A stretch of 38,916 bases of DNA from an uncultured Phocaeicola sp. (GTDB taxonomy: Bacteria; Bacteroidota; Bacteroidia; Bacteroidales; Bacteroidaceae). Each line of letters starts with the position of its first letter. Within the stretch, counting starts at the first letter, position 1. The notes under the pieces were generated by a model, which did no database searches, was not told the origin of the DNA, and saw only the letters and a list, made by a program, of their open reading frames with translations. A program made the translations under genes and the position numbers. Location of the stretch: NCBI GenBank assembly GCA_948579315.1, contig CAPAOL010000036.1, forward strand, positions 1 to 38,916, read 5' to 3'. Shown here in pieces: positions 25,486 through 34,372 of this stretch.

Positions 25486-26073
25486 TTAGAAAAGAAAAAA
25501 TAATAGAATCCCTACTCTAGATCCCACCTTTTCTCTTATTTTATCCATGGCATTTTTTACATGTACTCTGACTGTATTGACTGAAATATTATTTTTATCT
25601 GCAATCTCTTGAGGAGTCAGATTGGAATAAAGATATTGCTCAAAAATGAACCTGCATTTATCAGGCAAGGAAGACACTATATTTTGGACTGATTTTTCCA
25701 AATCAGCTAATTCCATTTCTTGCAAAGGCGAACACTCGGAAGCACAAAATTCTTCTTGATACTCAAGTAATGCTTCACGGTATTCATCTATAATTCTTTC
25801 ACGGCTGTGAAGCGAACGGAGGTAATTCAAACACCCGTTCTGAATAGCACGTATCAAATAAGCATGAATAGGAAAAGATAACTCACCACGCCTATACCAT
25901 ATTTTAGCAAAAGTTTCATTAACTATATCTTGCGCTTCCACAGGGTTAAAGATATAAGAATTAGCACAAGCACAGAGATAGACAAAATAGCTATTATATA
26001 AAACCTCAAAAGCTTTTTCTTCTCCTTTGTTTATTCTTTCAATCAAATCTTTATCTACTATACTTGCATCCAT
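25486..26073 (-). CDS. ECF-type RNA polymerase sigma factor
   Basis: 195 residues. Sigma-2 region about 20-90 (AFEVLYNSYFVYLCACANSY, DIVNETFAKIWYRR), sigma-4 about 130-183 with the helix-turn-helix LTPQEIADKNNISVNTVRVHVKNAMDKIR. The tail is unusually hydrophobic (VGILLFFLF). The open frame extends to 26124, but the TATATTTG box at 26097-26104 would lie inside it, so the ATG at 26073 is the start. It presumably drives the SusC/SusD genes when the anti-sigma factor releases it. Confidence 0.93.
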   Translation of the reverse strand: MDASIVDKDLIERINKGEEKAFEVLYNSYFVYLCACANSYIFNPVEAQDIVNETFAKIWYRRGELSFPIHAYLIRAIQNGCLNYLRSLHSRERIIDEYREALLEYQEEFCASECSPLQEMELADLEKSVQNIVSSLPDKCRFIFEQYLYSNLTPQEIADKNNISVNTVRVHVKNAMDKIREKVGSRVGILLFFLF

Positions 26074-26096
26074 CTTTATTAAGACTATTAATATTG

Positions 26097-26104
26097 CAAA
26101 TATA
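26097..26104 (-). promoter_or_regulatory. -7 box for the ECF sigma gene
   Basis: Minus-strand TATATTTG is an exact TAnnTTTG match with ATTGG about 22 bases upstream as a possible -33. The leader before the ATG would be very short. Confidence 0.55.
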
Positions 26105-26214
26105 GCATTTCTTAAAAACATCATGCCAATAAAACTATTTCTTATTAAAAAACTCTAGTAATAATCAACTGAAAAAAGAAATAAGTTCCAGCTCATAATC
26201 TGAAGAATAATACC

Positions 26215-26222
26215 TAACTTTG
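26215..26222 (+). promoter_or_regulatory. -7 box for the tricorn-like protease gene
   Basis: TAACTTTG is an exact TAnnTTTG match 29 bases before the ATG at 26252. Confidence 0.55.
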
Positions 26223-26251
26223 TTTCCGACGAAAATCAAACCCTAAATAAA

Positions 26252-29200
26252 ATGAACAAAAAGCTATTATTCTCCCTGTTACTGGCAGGAACAGCTTTCA
26301 CCGGACATGCCGATGAGGCTAGGTTACTCCGTTTCCCCGCTACCAATGGCTCCGACATTGTCTTTTCTTACGCCGGAGATCTGTACAAAGCACCTTTGAA
26401 TGGAGGAGAAGCACAAAAGCTGACTTCTCATATCGGTTATGAAATGTTCGCACGTTTTTCTCCGGATGGAAAATCAATTGCTTTCACCGGTCAATATGAC
26501 GGTAACACTGAAGTATATCTGATTCCAACCGATGGAGGCGAACCCCAACGGCTTACCTATACAGCAACAAACAGCCGGGATGACTTAGGAGACCGAATGG
26601 GTCCCAATAACATTGTAATGACTTGGACACCAGATGGAAAAAACATAGTCTACCGCAATCGTATCAGTGACGGTTTCGATGGCAAGCTGTGGAGTATATC
26701 GAAAAACGGAGGAATGTCCGAAGTGATTCCATTACCCGAAGGAGGTTTTTGCAGCTATTCCCCCGATGGAAAAAAGCTGGCTTACAACCGGGTTATGCGA
26801 GAATTCCGTAATTGGAAATATTATCGCGGTGGCATGGCAGATGACATTTGGATTTATGATCCGGCTGCCAAGAAAGTAGAGAATATCACCAATAATATTG
26901 CACAAGATATTATCCCTATGTGGATAGGAGAGGAAATCTACTTTATTTCCGATCGGGATCGCACCATGAATATCTTTGTTTATAATATCCGGACCAAACA
27001 AACTGAAAAAGTAACCCACTATACGGATTATGATGTAAAATTCCCCAGCAGTAACGGACAAATTATTGTCTACGAACATGGAGGATACCTCTATAAACTG
27101 GATCCTAAAACGCGCAAATCAGAAAAAATCTCCATCACGCTGACTTCAGACAATATCTATGCCCGAAAAGAAATGAAACGGGTAGCAGATAACCTGACTG
27201 CCGCCAGTCTTTCACCGGATGGGCACCGCCTGGCAGTAACTGCCCGCGGAGAGGTATTCGATGTTCCTGCCGAAAAAGGGGTAACCCGTGATATCACCCG
27301 CACCCCGGGAGCCAATGAACGGGAAGGGGAATGGAGTCCGAACGGTAAACAAATAGCCTATATCAGTGACCGTACCGGTGAAACTGAAATCTGGCTGCAA
27401 TCTATCGAAGGGGGTGATCCCATCCAACTGACCCAAAACAATGATACTTATATCCGCCAACTGATGTGGAGCCCGGACAGCAAGAAAATACTTTATACCG
27501 ACCGTAAAAACCGTATCGTAGAAGTTGATATTGCCTCAAAAGCGAAACGGACTGTCATGCAGAATCCGGAAGGAGAGTTCTATGAAGTAAACTATTCACC
27601 AGACAGCCAGTGGATTACCTATACTAAATCCGGAGCTAATAACATGAGTGTCATTTATGTATACCATCTGACTTCAGGTAAGGAATATCCGGTAACCGAA
27701 AAATGGTACAATTCTTCTTCACCTGTTTTCAGCACAGATGGAAAATACCTCATATTCAGTTCCGAAAGAGATTTTAATCCCATTTACAGCCAGACAGAGT
27801 GGAACCATGCCTATAATCGTATGGGAGGAGTCTATATGGCCATGCTCGCCAATGATACGCCATCACCTTTATTACCTTCGGATGAAATGGTCAGCATAGA
27901 ACAACAGGCAACTGATGCTGTCAATAAAAAAACGGAAGCCACAAATAATGCAGTTAAAATTGATCCGGAAGGCTTGCCCGGAAGACTGATTAAACTGCCT
28001 TTACAAGCAGGTAACTACGATAATTTCTATTCAGACGGTAAAAAAGTGTGGTATGCCAGTGGTAGAAGTACCAAAGTATATGATTTGACCGAACAAAAAG
28101 AAGAAACCGTGGCCGAAGGAGCATATATGGATGTAGCTGCCAATCATAGGAAAGCATTGTTCTTTAAAGGAAATAATCTGTATATCTGTGATTTTCCATG
28201 CACTAAAGCCTCATTGGAAGAGAACGTCAACTTGGACGACATGATTGCTCCCATTGACTACAGTCAGGAATGGGCTCAGATATTCGATGAAACATGGCGG
28301 GCTTTCCGTGACGGATTCTATCTGGAAAATATGCATGGAGCAGACTGGAATGCGATTAAAGAAAAATATGCTGTATTAGTTCCCCATGCAAAAACCCGTC
28401 TGGACTTGAACTATATCATCGGTGAGATGATTGCCGAGCTGGCTTGCGGACACGCTTATGTGAGTCCGGGTGAAATAAAAGGTCCCGAACGTATTCCAAT
28501 GGGATTACTGGGAGCTGAACTGAGTCGTGACAAGGGTGGCTTCTACCGTATTGACAAAATTCTACCGGGTGCAATTTACAGTCAGAAACTGCGTTCTCCC
28601 CTTACAGAACCGGGTATCGGAGTAAAAGAAGGAGATTATATCACAGCTATTGATGGCATTTCAACAGCTACTGTTGATAACATTTACAGTCTGCTGGCAG
28701 GCAAAGCCAATGTCTTGACTGAACTAAGCATAAACCGTACCGCATCAAGTAAAGGAGCACGTAAAGTAGTCATTAAACCATTAGACAATGAATACCCATT
28801 GTATCATTATAACTGGGTACAGAATAATATCAAAAAAGTGGAAGAAGCAACTAATGGCCGTGTAGGCTATGTCTACATTCCCGATATGGGACCGGACGGC
28901 CTGAATGAATTCGCCCGCTACTTCTATCCCCAACTCGATAAAGAAGCCTTGATTATTGATGACCGTGCCAATGGAGGTGGTAATGTATCTCCAATGATTA
29001 TCGAACGTTTGCTTCGTGAACCCTATCGCCTGACCATGCGTCGTGGATCAACTAAAATCGGTACCATTCCTGATGCAACACTAGTGGGGCCGAAAGTATT
29101 GCTGATCAATAAATACTCGGCTTCAGACGGTGACTTGTTCCCATGGAGTTTCAAGGCAAATAAGATCGGTAAAGTTATCGGTACTCGTACATGGGGTGGC

Positions 29201-29476
29201 ATTGTCGGTATCAGTGGTCCGTTACCTTATATGGATGGTACGGATGTGCGTGTTCCGTTCTTTACCAATTATGATGCAAAGACCGGTCAATGGATAGTAG
29301 AAAATCATGGAGTGGACCCTGATATTCTGATTGATAATGATCCGGTAAAAGAACAGTCAGGTGAAGACCAGCAGTTGAATAAAGCTATTGAAGTAATTCT
29401 ACAAGAGCTGAAGGATCGCAAACCGTTACCTTCTGTCCCGGCTCCGAGAACTTATAAAGATTTGGGAGTGGAATAA
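26252..29476 (+). CDS. Exported tricorn-like S41 family protease
   Basis: 1074 residues. A signal peptide (LFSLLLAGTAFTGHA) shows export, unlike the cytosolic archaeal tricorn. The N-terminal half has WD40/TolB-like propeller repeats (FSPDGKSIAFTG, WTPDGKNIVY, YSPDGKKLAY, WSPNGKQIAYISDR). A C1 helical region and a PDZ domain (about 755-840) precede the S41 core. By family analogy the active site includes His734 (ACGHAY) and Ser958 in YSASDGDLFPW, with Asp959 after it. It degrades peptides, probably in the periplasm. It is divergently oriented from the PUL sigma gene and not obviously part of it. Confidence 0.92.
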   Translation: MNKKLLFSLLLAGTAFTGHADEARLLRFPATNGSDIVFSYAGDLYKAPLNGGEAQKLTSHIGYEMFARFSPDGKSIAFTGQYDGNTEVYLIPTDGGEPQRLTYTATNSRDDLGDRMGPNNIVMTWTPDGKNIVYRNRISDGFDGKLWSISKNGGMSEVIPLPEGGFCSYSPDGKKLAYNRVMREFRNWKYYRGGMADDIWIYDPAAKKVENITNNIAQDIIPMWIGEEIYFISDRDRTMNIFVYNIRTKQTEKVTHYTDYDVKFPSSNGQIIVYEHGGYLYKLDPKTRKSEKISITLTSDNIYARKEMKRVADNLTAASLSPDGHRLAVTARGEVFDVPAEKGVTRDITRTPGANEREGEWSPNGKQIAYISDRTGETEIWLQSIEGGDPIQLTQNNDTYIRQLMWSPDSKKILYTDRKNRIVEVDIASKAKRTVMQNPEGEFYEVNYSPDSQWITYTKSGANNMSVIYVYHLTSGKEYPVTEKWYNSSSPVFSTDGKYLIFSSERDFNPIYSQTEWNHAYNRMGGVYMAMLANDTPSPLLPSDEMVSIEQQATDAVNKKTEATNNAVKIDPEGLPGRLIKLPLQAGNYDNFYSDGKKVWYASGRSTKVYDLTEQKEETVAEGAYMDVAANHRKALFFKGNNLYICDFPCTKASLEENVNLDDMIAPIDYSQEWAQIFDETWRAFRDGFYLENMHGADWNAIKEKYAVLVPHAKTRLDLNYIIGEMIAELACGHAYVSPGEIKGPERIPMGLLGAELSRDKGGFYRIDKILPGAIYSQKLRSPLTEPGIGVKEGDYITAIDGISTATVDNIYSLLAGKANVLTELSINRTASSKGARKVVIKPLDNEYPLYHYNWVQNNIKKVEEATNGRVGYVYIPDMGPDGLNEFARYFYPQLDKEALIIDDRANGGGNVSPMIIERLLREPYRLTMRRGSTKIGTIPDATLVGPKVLLINKYSASDGDLFPWSFKANKIGKVIGTRTWGGIVGISGPLPYMDGTDVRVPFFTNYDAKTGQWIVENHGVDPDILIDNDPVKEQSGEDQQLNKAIEVILQELKDRKPLPSVPAPRTYKDLGVE

Positions 29477-29499
29477 AAAGCCCGTAAATTAAACATATA

Positions 29500-29542
29500 A
29501 ATGATGCAGCCGAAAGAACTATAATCTTTCGGCTGCATCATT
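29500..29542 (+). terminator. Very long hairpin after the tricorn-like gene
   Basis: An 18-bp perfect stem (29500-29517 with 29525-29542) around the loop ACTATAA. It lacks a T tract, but position and strength fit transcription end or 3' protection. Confidence 0.6.
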
Positions 29543-29607
29543 ATAAATCTTCTAATCTTACCGCCTATATATCGTACAATTGCTATTTGTACAAATAAAT
29601 ATAATAA

Positions 29608-29644
29608 TTTTTGGAGGTATATATATTATATATTCCTCCAAAAA
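29608..29644. repeat. Palindromic hairpin of unknown role upstream of leuS
   Basis: TTTTTGGAGG (29608-29617) and CCTCCAAAAA (29635-29644) are perfect complements, and the AT-only interior can pair further. A smaller repeat, GTACAA with TTGTAC (29574-29592), lies just before. Both are upstream of the leuS promoter box. The rest of 29543-29774 shows only that promoter. Confidence 0.45.
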
Positions 29645-29723
29645 GTGTCATCAAAAAGAAATCTATATACATAACAAGAAGTTTTTTATTTCTGTTCTTT
29701 CCATATATCTCCCCGACTTTCAT

Positions 29724-29731
29724 TATCTTTG
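29724..29731 (+). promoter_or_regulatory. -7 box for leuS
   Basis: TATCTTTG is an exact TAnnTTTG match 43 bases before the ATG at 29775. Confidence 0.6.
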
Positions 29732-29774
29732 CAATCACTTAATAACAAAGATATTAAATAACAAAAAATAGATC

Positions 29775-32609
29775 ATGGAATACAATTTCAGAGAGATTGA
29801 AAAGAAATGGCAGCAAAGATGGGCAGAGAACCATACCTATCAAGTGACTGAAGACGAAAGCAAAAAGAAATTCTACGTATTGAATATGTTCCCTTATCCG
29901 TCGGGAGCCGGATTGCACGTAGGACATCCGTTGGGATACATAGCCAGTGATATTTACGCCCGTTACAAACGCTTGCAAGGTTTCAACGTGCTGAACCCGA
30001 TGGGATATGACGCATATGGACTTCCTGCAGAACAATACGCTATACAAACCGGACAACACCCTGCCATCACCACTGTGAACAATATCAACCGCTATCGTGA
30101 ACAGTTGGACAAAATCGGCTTCTCTTTTGATTGGAACCGTGAAGTACGTACTTGTGAACCAGGATATTACCATTGGACTCAGTGGGCTTTCCAACAAATG
30201 TTCAACAGCTATTATTGTAACGATACACAGCAGGCACGCCCCATCAGCGAACTAACGGAAGCATTTGCCCGATACGGCAACGAAGGACTGAATGCGGCTT
30301 GCAGCGAAGAACTCAGCTTTACAGCCGAAGAATGGAATGCCAAAAGCGAAAAAGAACAACAGGAAATCCTGATGAACTACCGCATTGCCTATTTGGGAGA
30401 AACCATGGTGAACTGGTGCCCGCAACTAGGAACTGTTCTTGCCAATGACGAAGTGGTGGATGGCGTTTCGGAACGCGGCGGTTTCCCCGTCGTTCAGAAA
30501 AAAATGCGCCAATGGTGTTTACGCGTATCGGCTTACGCACAACGGCTGCTGGACGGACTGGACACTGTGGACTGGACTGATTCACTGAAAGAAACACAGC
30601 GTAACTGGATTGGACGCTCGGAAGGTACGGAAGTACAATTCAAAGTGAAAGACAGTGATATTGAATTCACTATCTTTACTACCCGTGCAGATACCATGTT
30701 CGGTGTAACCTTCATGGTACTGGCGCCCGAAAGCGAACTGGTTCCCCAACTTACTACTGAAGCACAGAAAGCCGAAGTGGAAGCCTATCTGGACCGCACC
30801 AAGAAACGTACGGAACGTGAACGTATCGCCGACCGCCGCGTAACCGGTGTATTCAGTGGCTCATACGCCATCAATCCGTTTACCGGCGAGGCTGTTCCCG
30901 TATGGATCAGTGATTACGTATTGGCAGGTTATGGAACAGGCGCCATCATGGCGGTTCCTGCTCACGACAGCCGTGACTACGCTTTTGCAAAACATTTCAA
31001 TCTGCCTATCGTTCCGTTGGTAGAAGGTTGTGATGTAAGTGAAGAAAGTTTCGATGCCAAAGAAGGTATTGTTTGCAACTCACCCCGCAAGGATGTCACT
31101 CCTTATTGTGACCTTTCTTTAAACGGACTGACCATCAAAGAAGCTATCGCAGCTACCAAAGAATATGTGAAAACCCACAATTTGGGACGCGTGAAAGTGA
31201 ATTATCGTCTTCGTGACGCCATCTTCTCACGCCAGCGCTATTGGGGTGAACCGTTCCCTGTATATTACAAAAACGGTATGCCTTATATGATTGACTCATC
31301 TAAATTGCCGCTTGAACTTCCCGAAGTAGCTAAGTTCCTGCCAACCGAAACAGGCGAACCTCCATTGGGACATGCCACCAAGTGGGCTTGGGATGTAGAA
31401 AAAGGTGAAGTCGTGGAAAACAACTTGATTGACAACGTCACTATATTCCCGCTTGAACTGAATACCATGCCGGGCTTCGCAGGTTCATCCGCATACTATC
31501 TGCGCTATATGGACCCACACAACGCACAAGCACTAGTATCAGAAAAGGCAGATCATTACTGGCAAAATGTAGATCTCTATGTAGGCGGTACCGAACATGC
31601 TACGGGTCACTTGATTTATTCTCGTTTCTGGAACAAGTTCCTGCATGATCTGGGCGTAAGTATCAAGGAAGAACCATTCCAAAAATTAGTAAACCAAGGA
31701 ATGATTCAGGGACGAAGCAATTTTGTATATCGCATCAAAGACACCAATACCTTTGTGTCATTGAACCTGAAAGACCAGTACGAAACCACTCCGCTGCATG
31801 TGGATGTGAATATTGTATCCAACGATATTCTGGATGTAGAAGCTTTCAAAGCATGGCGTCCTGAGTATAACGATGCTGAGTTTATCCTGGAAGATGGAAA
31901 ATATATCTGCGGATGGGCGGTAGAGAAGATGAGTAAATCCATGTACAACGTAGTCAATCCGGATATGATTGTCGAGAAATACGGTGCCGACACGCTGCGT
32001 ATGTACGAAATGTTCCTCGGTCCGGTAGAACAGTCCAAACCTTGGGATACCAATGGTATTGACGGTGTTCACCGTTTCTTGAAGAAACTGTGGAATCTGT
32101 TCTATAGCCGCACAGACGAATTCTTGCCTGTAGAGGGTGAACCGACTAAAGAAGAGTTGAAAGCAATTCATAAGCTGATTAAAAAGGTAACCGGAGATAT
32201 TGAAACTTTCTCTTACAACACTTCTATCAGTGCATTCATGATTTGTGTAAACGAACTTACTTCATTGAAATGTCGCAATAAAGAGGTATTGAGCAATCTC
32301 ATCATCCTGTTAGCTCCGTTCGCTCCACATTATGCAGAAGAACTTTGGGAAGCTCTGGGAAATACCACCAGCGTATGCGATGCACAATGGCCTGCATTCA
32401 ATGAAGATTACCTGAAAGAAGACACTGTAAAATACACTATCTCTTTCAATGGCAAAGCACGTTTCACCATGGATTTCGCCGCTGATGCTGATAACAATAC
32501 CATTCAGACAACAGTTATGGCAGATGAACAAGCCCAGAAATGGATTGAAGGAAAAACCCCGAAAAAGGTAATCATCGTTCCCAAAAAAATTGTAAACATC
32601 GTATTATAA
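29775..32609 (+). CDS. leuS: Leucyl-tRNA synthetase
   Basis: 944 residues, one chain. The class I signature HVGH is at 48-51 within PYPSGAGLHVGHPLGY, and KMSKS at 718-722. The editing domain (about 225-420) includes FTTRADTMFGVTF and GTGAIMAVPAHDSRDYAFA. An extra stretch of about 65 residues (DTQQARPISELTEAFARYG onward, about 150-215) sits before the CP1 region, as in other Bacteroidota LeuRS. It charges tRNA-Leu in the cytosol. I see no defect. Confidence 0.98.
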   Translation: MEYNFREIEKKWQQRWAENHTYQVTEDESKKKFYVLNMFPYPSGAGLHVGHPLGYIASDIYARYKRLQGFNVLNPMGYDAYGLPAEQYAIQTGQHPAITTVNNINRYREQLDKIGFSFDWNREVRTCEPGYYHWTQWAFQQMFNSYYCNDTQQARPISELTEAFARYGNEGLNAACSEELSFTAEEWNAKSEKEQQEILMNYRIAYLGETMVNWCPQLGTVLANDEVVDGVSERGGFPVVQKKMRQWCLRVSAYAQRLLDGLDTVDWTDSLKETQRNWIGRSEGTEVQFKVKDSDIEFTIFTTRADTMFGVTFMVLAPESELVPQLTTEAQKAEVEAYLDRTKKRTERERIADRRVTGVFSGSYAINPFTGEAVPVWISDYVLAGYGTGAIMAVPAHDSRDYAFAKHFNLPIVPLVEGCDVSEESFDAKEGIVCNSPRKDVTPYCDLSLNGLTIKEAIAATKEYVKTHNLGRVKVNYRLRDAIFSRQRYWGEPFPVYYKNGMPYMIDSSKLPLELPEVAKFLPTETGEPPLGHATKWAWDVEKGEVVENNLIDNVTIFPLELNTMPGFAGSSAYYLRYMDPHNAQALVSEKADHYWQNVDLYVGGTEHATGHLIYSRFWNKFLHDLGVSIKEEPFQKLVNQGMIQGRSNFVYRIKDTNTFVSLNLKDQYETTPLHVDVNIVSNDILDVEAFKAWRPEYNDAEFILEDGKYICGWAVEKMSKSMYNVVNPDMIVEKYGADTLRMYEMFLGPVEQSKPWDTNGIDGVHRFLKKLWNLFYSRTDEFLPVEGEPTKEELKAIHKLIKKVTGDIETFSYNTSISAFMICVNELTSLKCRNKEVLSNLIILLAPFAPHYAEELWEALGNTTSVCDAQWPAFNEDYLKEDTVKYTISFNGKARFTMDFAADADNNTIQTTVMADEQAQKWIEGKTPKKVIIVPKKIVNIVL

Positions 32610-32624
32610 TCGATACTATCCTTG

Positions 32625-32658
32625 AGGTGTGTCAAAAGCAGTAACTTTTGACACACCT
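32625..32658 (+). terminator. Intrinsic terminator after leuS
   Basis: AGGTGTGTCAAAAG (32625-32638) and CTTTTGACACACCT (32645-32658) form a perfect 14-bp stem around CAGTAA, followed by TTCTACTT. The next gene starts 32 bases on, with no clear promoter box, so some read-through is likely. Confidence 0.7.
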
Positions 32659-32690
32659 TTCTACTTACATTAAAAACAATCCTCATTACC

Positions 32691-33587
32691 ATGGACCAAA
32701 TATTAAAAATCAAACTAGGCAGAGAGGTAAAAGACTATTTATCCATTACCTTCGGACTGATTTGCTATGCACTGGGATGGGCGGCTTTCTTACTGCCTTA
32801 TCAAATAACTACAGGCGGAGTAACCGGTATTTCAGCCATTATATATTATGTTACAGGCATTGAAATCCAGGTTTCTTATTTTATTATCAACGCTGTTTTC
32901 TTAGGTTTCGCATTAAAGATACTAGGACCTAAATTCAGCCTTAAAACCATTTATGCCATCTTTATGCTAACATTCCTATTATGGCTCTTTCAAGCATTAT
33001 TGAAGAACCCGGATGGTACACTGCCGCAATTGTTAGGACCGGGACAAGAATTCATGGCTTGTGTAGTAGGTGCCGGCTTGCTGGGATTTGGTATCGGCAT
33101 TGTTTTCTGCAATAATGGAAGTACCGGCGGAACGGATATCATTGCCTGGATTATCAATAAATATAAAGATGTAACCCTTGGCCGCATGATGATGTATTGT
33201 GATATTGTCATCATATCCTCCTGTTATTTCATATTCCATGACTGGAAACGGGTGTTGTTTGGTTTCTGTGTATTGTTTATTATGAGCATTGTGATTGATT
33301 ATGTTATAAACAGTTCACGCCAATCCGTACAGTTCCTTATTTTCTCGCGTAAACATGATGAAATAGCCGAAGGAATCACCAAACAAATAGATCGTGGAGT
33401 TACCTTATTGGATGGTACAGGATGGTATAGCAAACAAGGAATCAAGGTCGTAGTGGTACTGGCAAAGAAAAGCCAGTCACTGGATATATTCCGATTGGTG
33501 AAAGATATTGATCCCAATGCATTTATATCACAAAGTAATGTGGTAGGAGTGTATGGCGAAGGATTCGACAAACTAAAAATAAAGTAA
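32691..33587 (+). CDS. YitT family membrane protein (DUF161 and DUF2179)
   Basis: 298 residues. Five or six TMs (about 18-215) with the family's LLPYQITTGGVTGISAIIYY and FCNNGSTGGTDIIAWIINKY, followed by a soluble DUF2179 domain (about 222-292, GITKQIDRGVTLLDGTGWYSKQ). The function of YitT proteins is not established; transport or ligand sensing has been suggested from the fold. It follows leuS on the same strand and is convergent with the GNAT gene. Confidence 0.9.
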   Translation: MDQILKIKLGREVKDYLSITFGLICYALGWAAFLLPYQITTGGVTGISAIIYYVTGIEIQVSYFIINAVFLGFALKILGPKFSLKTIYAIFMLTFLLWLFQALLKNPDGTLPQLLGPGQEFMACVVGAGLLGFGIGIVFCNNGSTGGTDIIAWIINKYKDVTLGRMMMYCDIVIISSCYFIFHDWKRVLFGFCVLFIMSIVIDYVINSSRQSVQFLIFSRKHDEIAEGITKQIDRGVTLLDGTGWYSKQGIKVVVVLAKKSQSLDIFRLVKDIDPNAFISQSNVVGVYGEGFDKLKIK

Positions 33588-33605
33588 CTAAAAAATAATC
33601 TCTTC

Positions 33606-33652
33606 CATTGCTTCACTGTTTCTGCATTGAAAAACAGAACGATGAAGCAATG
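33606..33652. terminator. Two-part hairpin between convergent genes
   Basis: CATTGCTTCA (33606-33615) pairs with TGAAGCAATG (33643-33652), and CTGTTT with AAACAG (33616-33637) continues the stem inside. It can serve both the YitT and the GNAT gene. Confidence 0.6.
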
Positions 33653-33685
33653 ATAAGATTACTACATATCGGTTAATCTATTTTC

Positions 33686-34213
33686 TCAAATTTCTATTTT
33701 ATACAATATATGTCTGCATAACCAATGCCCTTGTTCCACCAAAGGATGATCGAACTCTTTTTCAAAATGCATTCCTATTTTCTGCATGACCCGTTCAGAG
33801 CGTTTATTGGGTATGGCAGTGAACGAATATACCGTTTTAAAAGGTAAATTATCACTCGCATAATCCAGACAGGCAGAAGCGGCTTCTGTGGCATATCCCT
33901 TTCCCCATGCATCCCGGCACAATCGCCAGCCTATTTCCACTCCGGGAGTAAAATCCGACTCGAAAGCAATATTATGAAAACCCACATAGCCTAGAAAATT
34001 CTGAGTTTCTTTACATTCTACAGCATACAAACCATAACCATATTCTTCAAATTCTTTCCGGATACGACAATAAAAAGCCATCGTCTCTTCCTCTGTCAAA
34101 GTAGTGATAAAGAATTCCATTACTTCTTTATCACTGTTCATACGGACAAACGGAAGAATATCTTCTTCCTCCCAGTCCCGTAACAACAAATGAGGAGTTT
34201 CTATATATACCAT
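33686..34213 (-). CDS. GNAT family N-acetyltransferase (RimJ/RimL-like)
   Basis: 175 residues. Starts ETPHLLLRDWEEEDILPFVRM, as in RimJ/RimL-type acetyltransferases, with the acetyl-CoA loop WRLCRDAWGKGYATEAASA and the late VYSFTAIPNKRSERVMQKIGM. It transfers an acetyl group to an amine; the substrate (a protein N-terminus or a small molecule) is unknown. The ATG at 34213 is chosen because the TATTTTTG box at 34239-34246 lies inside the longer open frame. Confidence 0.9.
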   Translation of the reverse strand: MVYIETPHLLLRDWEEEDILPFVRMNSDKEVMEFFITTLTEEETMAFYCRIRKEFEEYGYGLYAVECKETQNFLGYVGFHNIAFESDFTPGVEIGWRLCRDAWGKGYATEAASACLDYASDNLPFKTVYSFTAIPNKRSERVMQKIGMHFEKEFDHPLVEQGHWLCRHILYKIEI

Positions 34214-34221
34214 ACTATCAA

Positions 34222-34235
34222 GTATCAAATGATAC
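34222..34235. promoter_or_regulatory. Operator-like palindrome in the GNAT leader
   Basis: GTATCA and TGATAC flank AA, making a 14-base perfect palindrome between the -7 box and the start codon of the GNAT gene. It could bind a dimeric repressor. Confidence 0.3.
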
Positions 34236-34238
34236 CAA

Positions 34239-34246
34239 CAAAAATA
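34239..34246 (-). promoter_or_regulatory. -7 box for the GNAT gene
   Basis: Minus-strand TATTTTTG is an exact TAnnTTTG match 26 bases before the ATG at 34213. Confidence 0.55.
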
Positions 34247-34342
34247 ATCAAAAATTGAAAATACACATAGCAAACAAATTACTATTTACCTTTTCACCTA
34301 TATTATTCTGTCAGGAATTATCTTACTTTGGTTCATTCTCAG

Positions 34343-34350
34343 TATCTTTG
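34343..34350 (+). promoter_or_regulatory. -7 box for rdgB
   Basis: TATCTTTG is an exact TAnnTTTG match 22 bases before the ATG at 34373. A TTTG lies upstream but only 12 bases away, too near for a standard -33 box. Confidence 0.6.
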
Positions 34351-34372
34351 CATTCAATTAATATGATATAAA

